NCBI GenBank assembly: GCA_003165075.1
Contig: PLSM01000194.1
Span: 179,625 to 239,297 of the forward strand
From: Acidobacteriaceae bacterium
GTDB lineage: Bacteria > Acidobacteriota > Terriglobia > Terriglobales > Acidobacteriaceae
Direction: 5' to 3'
Length of the DNA stretch: 59,673 nucleotides
Of this stretch, positions 36,301 to 43,233 are shown one piece after another. The notes under the pieces were generated by a model, which ran no database searches, was not told the DNA's origin, and saw nothing but the letters and a program-made list of their open reading frames with translations. Made by a program: the position numbers and the translations under genes. Position 1 is the first letter of the stretch; every line of letters starts with the position of its first letter.

Positions 36301-36455
36301 CGGCGAACGGCCCCGATGCACTCGCGCTGCCCGAGCAGCCCACTGCGAAGGAGCCCTTCCTGTTACAGACCACGATCGTTGCACTGGTGGTATTGCTGCT
36401 CGCGGCCGGAATCTGGCCCGACGCGTTGCAAATGCTGCACTGGGGGAGACCATGA
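33378..36455 (+). CDS. Fused double antiporter-like membrane subunit (NuoL/HyfB-NuoN/HyfF type) of group 4 hydrogenase
   Basis: A very large membrane protein of 1025 residues (1034 from the GTG at 33351). The first half is a NuoL/HyfB-like proton-pumping subunit: [42 protein letters not shown] and [10 protein letters not shown] with the conserved charged and histidine residues. After a Gly/Ala-rich linker and an [19 protein letters not shown] stretch, a second antiporter-like half follows (residues about 650-1030) with [23 protein letters not shown] (split here as two blocks) and [11 protein letters not shown]. Relatives usually encode these as separate genes. It begins the operon; the next gene overlaps by four bases. 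It would couple H2/ferredoxin chemistry to proton or sodium transport. Confidence 0.88.
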   Translation: [1025 protein letters not shown]

Positions 36456-36979
36456 ATCTCTGGAATCGATTGATGTGTACTTGCCGCCGCCGCAGCCCAT
36501 GGCTCTTCCATATGAATTCCGGCAGTTGCAACGGTTGCGACATTGAATTGGTAGCCAGCCTCACGCCCCGCTACGACGCCGAACAGTTGGGTGTGCGTCT
36601 TGAGGGCAGCCCGCGCCACGCTGACATCCTCTGCATCACTGGCCCCGTAACCCGCAATGCTGTGGGCGCTATTCAAACCGTCTACGGACAGGTCTGCGGA
36701 CCCAAGGCCGTGGTAGCCATCGGCTCCTGCCCGGCCACAACCAATGTTTTCATTGACAGCCGCACCCTGGATGGGCCGCTCAACAAGCACATCCCGGTCG
36801 ATGTGTTTGTGCCCGGCTGCCCGCCGCGCCCTGACGCAATCATTCAAGGCGTAGCCAAGGCGGCTCAGATCCTGGCCGAAAGAGGCAACAACCCGCCCAT
36901 TGCCGATGCCGCTCCCCAAGTTGTGGGCTCGGGCGCAACCGAATGTGCTTGCAATGAATGTAAAGAGGTGCAGCCATGA
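36452..36979 (+). CDS. Group 4 [NiFe] hydrogenase small subunit (NuoB/EchC/HycG-like)
   Basis: A 175-residue subunit that holds the proximal 4Fe-4S cluster. The ligands are SGSCNGCD (Cys26, Cys29), AIGSCPATTN and VPGCPPRPDAI, a full set. The C-terminal tail contains ECACNEC, three extra cysteines beyond the usual family end. The ATG at 36452 overlaps the preceding stop (ATGA); the open frame further upstream is unrelated. It probably faces the cytoplasm on the membrane arm. Confidence 0.92.
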   Translation: MNLWNRLMCTCRRRSPWLFHMNSGSCNGCDIELVASLTPRYDAEQLGVRLEGSPRHADILCITGPVTRNAVGAIQTVYGQVCGPKAVVAIGSCPATTNVFIDSRTLDGPLNKHIPVDVFVPGCPPRPDAIIQGVAKAAQILAERGNNPPIADAAPQVVGSGATECACNECKEVQP

Positions 36980-37890
36980 ATCTGATAACTGCTCTGGCGC
37001 GCCTGCTCATCTTTCCGGGCCTTCTGTTCGCGGTGCCGGCCGCATGGTTCTTCCTCTGGGTCGAACGCAAGGCCGTTGCCTTGATGCAGGGCCGCATCGG
37101 GCCGCCCTTCATGCAGCCCTTCTACGACTTCATCAAGCTGCTGGGCAAAACAACTCCTCTCCGCGAGGGCATCGGCGGATTGCTGATGAAGGCTTGGCCG
37201 CTGCTGGCGGTCTCGTCGGCCGCTGGCGCGGTTGCGTTGCTTCCCGTTTTGCCCTCCTCCGGCGGTTTTGAGGGCGATCTCATTCTGTTGCTGGCGCTGC
37301 TTGAAGTTCCTTCCATGTGCATCATCGCCGCGGGCTTTTCCTCTCGCTCCATCTTTGGCGAAATTGGCTCGGCGCGCGAAGCCGTTCTCAGCGTTTCGTA
37401 CAACGTGGTCTTTTTGCTGGCCATCGTCTCCATCGCCGCTTCACAGCACACCTTCCGGCTTGAAGCCCTGGCGCAGTTGCCGGCCTCGCCGCTGCGTTGG
37501 CTCGGAGTGCTGGCCATCCTCGTCTGCCTGCCCGCCAAGCTCCACCTCAATCCCTTCTCCCTGCCCAACGCCGAGCAGGAGATTTATTCCGGCCCCATGG
37601 TCGAGTACGCTGGCCCCGAATTGGCGATGTGGGAACTTTCGCATGGGCTGGAGTGGGTGGCCGCAACCGGACTCGTGGCCACGCTGGCCGCTCCCCATGT
37701 CACCCTGTGGTGGATTGCCGCACCGATCTTCGTCGCGCTCTCGTTTGCCATCGTTCTGCTGCTGTCGATACTGGCCTCCGCTACGGCGCGGCTGGCGATC
37801 GATACCACGGTGCGCTTTTACTGGCAATGCACGCTGATCTTCGCGGTTCTGGCCATTTCGTCCGTGCTCTTTATGAGGTTGAGGTCATGA
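36976..37890 (+). CDS. Membrane anchor subunit, NuoH/EchB/HycD-like
   Basis: A 304-residue polytopic protein of the complex I ND1 family. Early motifs are WVERKAVALMQGRIGPPFMQP and FYDFIKLLGKTTP, typical of NuoH/HycD. Later loops have AREAVLSVSYN and LPNAEQEIYSGPMVEYAGPE with the conserved acidic residues. It anchors the catalytic subunits to the membrane and forms the entry to the proton path. It has four-base overlaps with the genes on both sides. Confidence 0.93.
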   Translation: MNLITALARLLIFPGLLFAVPAAWFFLWVERKAVALMQGRIGPPFMQPFYDFIKLLGKTTPLREGIGGLLMKAWPLLAVSSAAGAVALLPVLPSSGGFEGDLILLLALLEVPSMCIIAAGFSSRSIFGEIGSAREAVLSVSYNVVFLLAIVSIAASQHTFRLEALAQLPASPLRWLGVLAILVCLPAKLHLNPFSLPNAEQEIYSGPMVEYAGPELAMWELSHGLEWVAATGLVATLAAPHVTLWWIAAPIFVALSFAIVLLLSILASATARLAIDTTVRFYWQCTLIFAVLAISSVLFMRLRS

Positions 37891-38336
37891 ATATTCTCAT
37901 CATGCTGTTGAAGAACCTTTGGGGCGGCTCTCGCACCTTGCTTTTCCCCGCGCGCCCCAAGGTTACCGAGCGCTTCCGTGGACTGGTGCAGTTCGATCCC
38001 ACGCGCTGCACCGGCTGCGCAATCTGCAAATTTCGCTGCACCTCGCGCGCTATCGATTTCAAAGGCGGCAAGGGCGAGTTCACCTGGAGCTACGACCCCG
38101 GCCAATGCACCTTCTGCGGTCGCTGCGTCGAAGGCTGCAAGGACCACGCCCTCAGCCAGGAGTCGGCCTGCCCGCCCGTCTACACAACCATTGGAGAGTT
38201 GAAGAAGTCCTACACGCTTGCCCGCAAACCGCCCGCTCCCCGCCCTGCTCCCGCGGCCCCAATTGCGGCAAAAGCTGCGGTAAACGCTACGGCGGCCGCG
38301 CCTGCAACCAACCCCGCATCTGGAGGCACGCAATGA
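37887..38336 (+). CDS. Ferredoxin-like subunit (EchF/HycF/NuoI-like)
   Basis: A 149-residue polyferredoxin with two 4Fe-4S clusters: CTGCAICKFRC and CTFCGRCVEGCKDH. It replaces the usual CP at the end of each motif with C followed by T or K, a common EchF-type variation. A low-complexity Ala/Pro-rich tail of about 45 residues follows and is unusual. It should take electrons from soluble ferredoxin and pass them to the small subunit. ATG at 37887 overlaps the NuoH-like stop. Confidence 0.9.
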   Translation: MNILIMLLKNLWGGSRTLLFPARPKVTERFRGLVQFDPTRCTGCAICKFRCTSRAIDFKGGKGEFTWSYDPGQCTFCGRCVEGCKDHALSQESACPPVYTTIGELKKSYTLARKPPAPRPAPAAPIAAKAAVNATAAAPATNPASGGTQ

Positions 38337-38743
38337 CAACGCTTGAGAGCATTCCGGAAAAACTTGGCAGCAACCAATCCTGGGTCGAAAAGGGCGGCGT
38401 GCATTGGCTCGAACCCGGCGCCATGACCGTCCGCGAACTCGCCCAGGCCATGAACGAATTGCATGCCCGCTTCATCACCATCACTGCGTATCAGCTTCCC
38501 AAACAAGAGGGCTTGCGCCTGGAGTATCACTGGGATCTCGATGGGCAATTGCTGGGGTTTCCCTTCCAGCTTGCCGGCAATTCCATCGATAGCATCTACG
38601 ACCTCTGCGAGGCCGTGGACTGGATTGAACGCGAGATTCACGAAGGCTTTGCTGTCGACTTTCTGGGCCGCGAGTATGAACCGCTGCTCCTGCGCCAGGG
38701 AGACCAGATCGGTGTGAACCTGCGCGAGGAGGTCAAAAAATGA
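38333..38743 (+). CDS. NuoC/EchD-like subunit
   Basis: A 136-residue subunit matching the 30-kDa complex I family, with the family's later stretches DLCEAVDWIEREIHEGF and AVDFLGREYEPLLLR. It connects the peripheral arm to the large subunit. It overlaps the ferredoxin-like and large-subunit genes by four bases each. The C-terminal basic tail seen in NuoC is absent, as in EchD. Confidence 0.85.
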   Translation: MTTLESIPEKLGSNQSWVEKGGVHWLEPGAMTVRELAQAMNELHARFITITAYQLPKQEGLRLEYHWDLDGQLLGFPFQLAGNSIDSIYDLCEAVDWIEREIHEGFAVDFLGREYEPLLLRQGDQIGVNLREEVKK

Positions 38744-39822
38744 GCTACAAGATTCCCATGGGTCCGTTTCATCCGGCCCTCGAAGAGCCCTACAAGCTCG
38801 ACCTGATCTGCGAGGGCGAGACCGTAAGCGACGCCAAGCTGCATATCGGGTTCAACTTCCGCGGCATTGAGCATCTGGCCGAGACCCGCAACTACATTCA
38901 GGTCATCGCGCTCATGGAGCGCGTGTGCGGCATCTGCTCCAACATCCACACCCTCACCCTTTGCCAGGCAATGGAGGGGTTGACAAACCTCACTCCGCCG
39001 CCGCGTGCCAGGTACATCCGCGTAGTTGTCGCAGAACTTGAGCGTCTTCACTCCCATGTGCTCTGGGCTGGCATCGCGGCCAAACTGATGGGCTTCAAGA
39101 CCATGTTCATGACCTGCTTTGAGCTGCGTGAGAAGGTGATGGACGTGCTCCAGGCCATCTCCGGCAACCGCGTCAATTACTCCATGAACCGCATTGGCGG
39201 AGTCAATCGGGACATCGAGGATCCGCTTGCCGTGTTGAAGATGGTGGAGGCCCTCGAGGCCGAGATGGCCCGCACCGTCATCCCCATCTTCACCACCAGC
39301 ACCACGGCACGTTCACGCTGCGCGGGCATTGGCGTCCTCACACATGAGAAAGCCATCTCCTGTGGCGTCGTTGGCCCGGTGGCGCGATCCTCCGGCGTGC
39401 CCCAGGATCTTCGCCATGACGCTCCCTACGCCGCCTACGACGAAATGGAATTCAACACCCCCGTGGAGCCCGACGGCGACGTGCGCGCTCGATTGATGGT
39501 CCGTGCCCTTGAGATCATGGAAAGCTGCCGCATTCTTCGCCAGGCGCTCACAAAGATGCCCCCCGGAGAGCTGCATACCGGCGACGCCAAGTTCAACTTC
39601 GTCACCGGAACCTCCACCAGCCGCGTCGAAGCGCCCCGTGGCGAGGTCATGTATTCCGTCTCCTGGAGAGAGGGATCGCGCAACCCGGCCAGAGTCCATG
39701 TGCGCACGCCTACCTTTGTAAATATGCCGGCGATCCGCTGGATGGTCCTTGGCGCACGGCTTGCGGACACACCCTTGATTCAGGCATCCATCGACCCCTG
39801 CTACTCCTGTACCGACAGATAG
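38740..39822 (+). CDS. Group 4 [NiFe] hydrogenase large subunit (EchE/HycE/NuoD-like)
   Basis: The catalytic subunit, 360 residues. The NiFe ligands are present: ERVCGICSN (Cys63, Cys66) and DPCYSCTDR at the extreme C-terminus (Cys354, Cys357). True NuoD proteins lack these, so this is a hydrogenase and not complex I. The chain ends three residues after the last cysteine, so there is no C-terminal extension to be cleaved, as known for some group 4 enzymes. It is the last gene of the six-gene operon (antiporter fusion, small, NuoH-like, ferredoxin-like, NuoC-like, large). The subtype (4e, 4g or a related clade) needs a tree. A hairpin follows. Confidence 0.94.
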   Translation: MSYKIPMGPFHPALEEPYKLDLICEGETVSDAKLHIGFNFRGIEHLAETRNYIQVIALMERVCGICSNIHTLTLCQAMEGLTNLTPPPRARYIRVVVAELERLHSHVLWAGIAAKLMGFKTMFMTCFELREKVMDVLQAISGNRVNYSMNRIGGVNRDIEDPLAVLKMVEALEAEMARTVIPIFTTSTTARSRCAGIGVLTHEKAISCGVVGPVARSSGVPQDLRHDAPYAAYDEMEFNTPVEPDGDVRARLMVRALEIMESCRILRQALTKMPPGELHTGDAKFNFVTGTSTSRVEAPRGEVMYSVSWREGSRNPARVHVRTPTFVNMPAIRWMVLGARLADTPLIQASIDPCYSCTDR

Positions 39823-39849
39823 AGCCGGCCGTCACAAGGCGCTTTCCGC

Positions 39850-39885
39850 GTCTTTCGGTATCGCCCCGGCGCGGTACCGAAAGAC
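39850..39885 (+). terminator. Hairpin after the group 4 hydrogenase operon
   Basis: An eleven-base perfect stem, GTCTTTCGGTA (39850-39860) with its complement at 39875-39885, loop of 14 bases, 28 bases after the stop. No T run follows, so it may act as an mRNA end-stabiliser or a weak terminator. Confidence 0.55.
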
Positions 39886-39997
39886 ACGGCAAATCCACCG
39901 CAATGCATCTTGCCGAAAAATAGACTTCACGAGCGCATGATATCTGTATGCCGGTCCGCTTCCCCGTTCACTCGTTCAGGGATGTAACCGCCTCGTA

Positions 39998-40021
39998 CCC
40001 CCCGACCCCACCCCCTCCCCC
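39998..40021 (-). other. Four-tract G-quadruplex-type sequence (minus strand)
   Basis: On the minus strand there are four G tracts of 5, 5, 4 and 6 bases separated by loops of one, one and two bases. It lies in the 452-base gap between the hydrogenase operon and crcB. Apart from this element and the hairpin at 39850, the gap shows no gene; a stretch at 40060-40200 has repeated short T-rich words of no clear meaning. Confidence 0.5.
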
Positions 40022-40274
40022 TCGTAAGCAGCATTTTCCCGGCCCTTCACCTCTCGTAGGTAACTAAAACAAAATAGCTTATCGGATTTTCCATCTTCTT
40101 TTCACTGGCCGGAACCCACGGATTTCTGCCCATTTTTAGGCATTTTCGGCCCCTTTTCGGGCAGATTTTGCGTCATTTCGCAGCCGCCCTGACTCCGATT
40201 GGCGCCGTTTCCAGTCGCATTCTCCAATCAAAGGGGCTGCTTTCTCACATGTAATCTAGAGAGAGAGGACGTCC

Positions 40275-40652
40275 TTGCAGAAATACCTGCTCATCGCCGC
40301 CGGCGGCGCGCTCGGTTCCATCGCCAGGTACTGGGTGGGCTCCACGATCTCCGGCCGCATAGGAACCAAATTCCCTTACGGCACGTTCGTCATCAACCTT
40401 ACGGCCTGCATCATCATCGGGTTCTCGCTCACTTACCTGGGCCGGCGGGTCGAGTTGAGTCCGGCGTGGAGGTTTTTCATCCCAGTGGGCTTCATCGGCG
40501 CCTACAGCACCTTCTCCACCTATGAGTGGGAGACGCTTTCGACATTGCGCTCAGGCGCGTTCGCTTTGGCGGCGCTCTACGCCGTTGGCAGCCTGATTGC
40601 CGGTCTTGCCGCCACCTGGCTGGGTGCCACGTTAGCCGAGGTTCTCTCGTGA
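40275..40652 (+). CDS. crcB: Fluoride ion channel CrcB/FluC
   Basis: A 125-residue four-segment membrane protein that exports fluoride as a dual-topology dimer. The N-terminal AGGALGSIARYWVG, the YGTFVINLTACIIIGF segment and the GAYSTFSTYEWET block (phenylalanine and serine/threonine residues near the pore) are characteristic. The start is a TTG with a purine-rich GAGAGAGAGGAC upstream. Two DUF190 genes follow on the same strand, a frequent fluoride-resistance arrangement. No fluoride riboswitch was found upstream. Confidence 0.93.
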   Translation: MQKYLLIAAGGALGSIARYWVGSTISGRIGTKFPYGTFVINLTACIIIGFSLTYLGRRVELSPAWRFFIPVGFIGAYSTFSTYEWETLSTLRSGAFALAALYAVGSLIAGLAATWLGATLAEVLS

Positions 40653-40728
40653 GTGTTGCCGGCCCCGCCGCGTGCCCGCGAGCCTGGCGGAATGCCGTAG
40701 AATCCTGACTTGCCTTCAGAGAGGGTGT

Positions 40729-41490
40729 ATGTTGCAGCCTGGAAAAGCCGTCAAAGTCACCATCTACCTGGGCGAGGGAGCCACTCATCACGGCGTCCCC
40801 GTCTATTCCAGCATTCTGGACTTTTTGTTCTATCGCGGCGTTGCCGGAGCCACGGTGACGAAGGGCGTCGCTGGCTTCGGCGCCGATCACCACATGCACT
40901 CTGCCCACCTGGTCGAAATCTCCGACCACCTGCCCATCAAGATCGAATTCATCGAGACCCGCGACAAGGTCGAGGAGCTTCTCGGCAAGTTGGAGGAGCT
41001 GGCTGGCTCCGGTCTTATCGAGACGCAGGAAACCACAGTTGCCAAGCCCGCGCAGGTATCCAAGTCCGCGAAGCCGTTGACCCCCGCGCACCTGAAGATC
41101 CAGGGCAAAGCACAGATGATGCGCATTTACCTGAGCGAACACGATCGCTGGAGTGGCAAGCCGCTCTACGGAGCCCTGGTTGAGGCCATGCGCGCCAATG
41201 ACATTGCCGGCGTCACGGTATATCGCGGAATCCTCGGCTATGGAGCGCATCGCCGCAATCGCAAAGACAACCCGCTGCTCTCTCCGCATCATGGCTCGGT
41301 GATGCTTTCGGCGATCGACACCGCGGAAAAGCTTCGCGCCTTTCTGCCCATAGTCGACAAGATGGTTGCAGAAGGGCTGGTGGTATTCTCCGACGTGGAC
41401 GTTATCAAGTACGCCTATCGTGCGCTCGATGCAGACCAGGAAACTGCATCTGCAACGCAGGATTCCGGGCAAGGGCAGGTGCAGCAATGA
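40729..41490 (+). CDS. Tandem DUF190 protein (two domains)
   Basis: A 253-residue protein made of two DUF190 domains in tandem, residues about 5-100 (VKVTIYLGEGATHHGVPVY) and about 120-225 (MMRIYLSEHDRWSGKPLY), joined by a charged linker. DUF190 is a PII-like ferredoxin-fold domain often found next to crcB. The ATG at 40729 with AGAGAGGG upstream is chosen; the frame is open to 40672. It overlaps the next single-domain DUF190 gene by four bases. Confidence 0.88.
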   Translation: MLQPGKAVKVTIYLGEGATHHGVPVYSSILDFLFYRGVAGATVTKGVAGFGADHHMHSAHLVEISDHLPIKIEFIETRDKVEELLGKLEELAGSGLIETQETTVAKPAQVSKSAKPLTPAHLKIQGKAQMMRIYLSEHDRWSGKPLYGALVEAMRANDIAGVTVYRGILGYGAHRRNRKDNPLLSPHHGSVMLSAIDTAEKLRAFLPIVDKMVAEGLVVFSDVDVIKYAYRALDADQETASATQDSGQGQVQQ

Positions 41491-41843
41491 AAGAGCAGTT
41501 TCAGGCGCGCATGCTGCGCATCCACTTCGGCGAAGACGACCGCTGGCAGGGTAAGCCCTTGCATGAAGCCATAGTGGGCAAGTGCAAGGAATTGGGAATT
41601 GCCGAGGCCATCGTCTTTCGTGGCATTGAAGGCTACGGTTCCGCCAGCCGAATTCGCCGCTCCGGCCATTGGTCTCGCTCCAAGGACGCACCCATCCAGT
41701 TGAGCATCATCGACACCGAGGAGCAGATCGCCAAGCTGCTTCCCTTCCTGGATGCGATGGTAGAGGAAGGCTTGGTGGCCACTTCTGCAGTTGAAGTCAT
41801 CCGCTATTCCCGTAGCGACATCGCCCCCGGCAGTGAACAGTAG
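41487..41843 (+). CDS. DUF190 protein (single domain)
   Basis: A 118-residue single DUF190 domain: ARMLRIHFGEDDRWQGKPLHEA, seen as two overlapping blocks, is very close to the second domain of the preceding gene, suggesting local duplication. Cytoplasmic. With crcB and the tandem protein it completes a three-gene unit carrying three DUF190 copies. Mechanism in fluoride resistance is unknown. Confidence 0.88.
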   Translation: MKEQFQARMLRIHFGEDDRWQGKPLHEAIVGKCKELGIAEAIVFRGIEGYGSASRIRRSGHWSRSKDAPIQLSIIDTEEQIAKLLPFLDAMVEEGLVATSAVEVIRYSRSDIAPGSEQ

Positions 41844-41900
41844 GTGCGCGTGACGGCGAGATCGAGATATGCGCAGAAATGCGGCCGGGTCCGTGAATAT

Positions 41901-41914
41901 GTGATTTAAGTCAC
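41901..41914. promoter_or_regulatory. CRP/FNR-family operator upstream of the rubrerythrin pair
   Basis: GTGATTTAAGTCAC is a perfect GTGA-N6-TCAC site 63 bases before the first rubrerythrin ATG. TATCTATT near 41939-41946 is the best -10 candidate at class II spacing. Confidence 0.6.
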
Positions 41915-41977
41915 TGCCCCTATGTCAAACTATTCCAGTATCTATTTACAGTGTGAAAGGGGCGGACGTTCAGCGCC

Positions 41978-42547
41978 ATGGTCAACTCAGGATGCGAACT
42001 TGCCGTCAAAGATCTTCTAGCCGCGTTTGAAAGTGAAGTGAACGCGCATGCCAGCTACAAGGCATTCGCGGTCAAGGCGGAAGAAGAGGGGTTGTATGGA
42101 GCCGCCAGCCTGTTTCGGGCAGCAGCGCGCGCCGAACAGATACACGCCGCCAATCATGGCCGCGTGATCCGGCAAATGGGCGGTGAAGCCAAGGCAGAGA
42201 TCCACCCTGTTCAAGTGAAGACCACCCTTGAAAACCTGAAGTCAGCCCTCTCCGGCGAACAAAATGAAATCCAGTCGCTTTATCCGGGTTTTTTGAAGTC
42301 GGCTACATCGCACCTCGATACCAGCGCTATGCGCACTTTCATCTGGGCGATAGAAGCAGAAAAGACTCATGCCCGGCTCTATAGCGGTGCCATTGCGCTC
42401 GTTGAGAGCGGCAAAGCCGACGCCTGGACCCAGGCCGAGCTTGCGTTTTACGTCTGCACGCTCTGTGGCTACACGGCCAAGCATCGCGAAGCGGAGAACT
42501 GTCCGGCCTGCAACTTCCTGTGGGAAAGGTTTGAAGTTATCCGTTAA
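41978..42547 (+). CDS. Rubrerythrin (copy 1)
   Basis: A 189-residue diiron peroxidase-type protein that detoxifies hydrogen peroxide in the cytoplasm. The four-helix diiron site is visible: a Glu in ALESEVNxHAxY-type FESEVNAHASY, EQIHAANH, the Glu in EQNEIQSLYP, and EAEKTHARLY. A rubredoxin-like end has CTLCGY and CPACNF cysteine pairs. The start ATG has a GGGGCGGAC-type stretch upstream. Copy 2 lies 104 bases downstream, and both probably share the promoter at 41901-41914. Confidence 0.92.
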   Translation: MVNSGCELAVKDLLAAFESEVNAHASYKAFAVKAEEEGLYGAASLFRAAARAEQIHAANHGRVIRQMGGEAKAEIHPVQVKTTLENLKSALSGEQNEIQSLYPGFLKSATSHLDTSAMRTFIWAIEAEKTHARLYSGAIALVESGKADAWTQAELAFYVCTLCGYTAKHREAENCPACNFLWERFEVIR

Positions 42548-42651
42548 GCTCCGTTTTCGAAAGCGCCGCATCGATATCCGGGCCGGGTGGCCGAAGTCGC
42601 ATCTCCAGCATCTAAGCAAGTCAGGACGCAGTTCGTGCCGGGGGTAACCGA

Positions 42652-43233
42652 ATGCTCGCTCCTGCTGTTGCAGTTGAGGATGAGTTCGCCGTCAAGAATC
42701 TTGTAGCCGCCCTTGAAAGCGAAGTGAATGAGCATGCCCAGTACAAGGCATTTGCAGATCGAGCGGATGCGGACGGGCTCCCCGGAGTCGCGAGCCTGTT
42801 TCGGGCCGCAGCGCGCGCCGAGGAGATACACGCCAGGAATCATGCCCGTGTGATCCGGCAGATGGGCGGCGAAGCCCAGGCGGAGGTTCACCCTTTCCAT
42901 GTGAGAACCACCCTGGAGAACCTGAAGTTAGCCCTGGGCAGCGAGCGGCGCGAAATCGACCGGCTTTACCCGACTTTCCTGAAAGAAGCCGCATCGCACC
43001 TCGATACCTCCGCCATCCGCACATATCATTGGGCGCTCGAAGCAGAGAAAACTCACGCCCGACTCTACGCGGATGCCGTGGCGCTGCTCGAAAACGGCGT
43101 CGCGCCCGGTTGGACCACCTCTGCGCACGGATTTTATGTTTGTGCGGTCTGCGGCTACACGGCAAAGCGTCGCGAAGCGGAAAACTGCCCGGAGTGCAAC
43201 TTCTCATGGGAGAGATTCGAAGTCATCCATTAA
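42652..43233 (+). CDS. Rubrerythrin (copy 2)
   Basis: A 193-residue tandem copy of the preceding gene with the same domain order: diiron helices (LESEVNEHAQY, EEIHARNH, SERREIDRLYP, EAEKTHARLY) and a rubredoxin-like tail (CAVCGY, CPECNF). All metal ligands are kept, so both copies should be active. Identity is high throughout, including the spacing, which points to a tandem duplication. The ATG at 42652 is preceded by GGGGGTAACCGA, a plausible ribosome-binding site. Confidence 0.92.
   Translation: MLAPAVAVEDEFAVKNLVAALESEVNEHAQYKAFADRADADGLPGVASLFRAAARAEEIHARNHARVIRQMGGEAQAEVHPFHVRTTLENLKLALGSERREIDRLYPTFLKEAASHLDTSAIRTYHWALEAEKTHARLYADAVALLENGVAPGWTTSAHGFYVCAVCGYTAKRREAENCPECNFSWERFEVIH

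Noticed and set aside
38740..39822. NuoD of respiratory complex I
   Set aside because: All four nickel-ligand cysteines are present and the operon lacks NuoA, NuoJ and NuoK, so it is a group 4 hydrogenase.
40100..40274. Fluoride riboswitch before crcB
   Set aside because: The conserved GGNGAUGG and later GCUGAUGAC-type segments were looked for by eye and not found.
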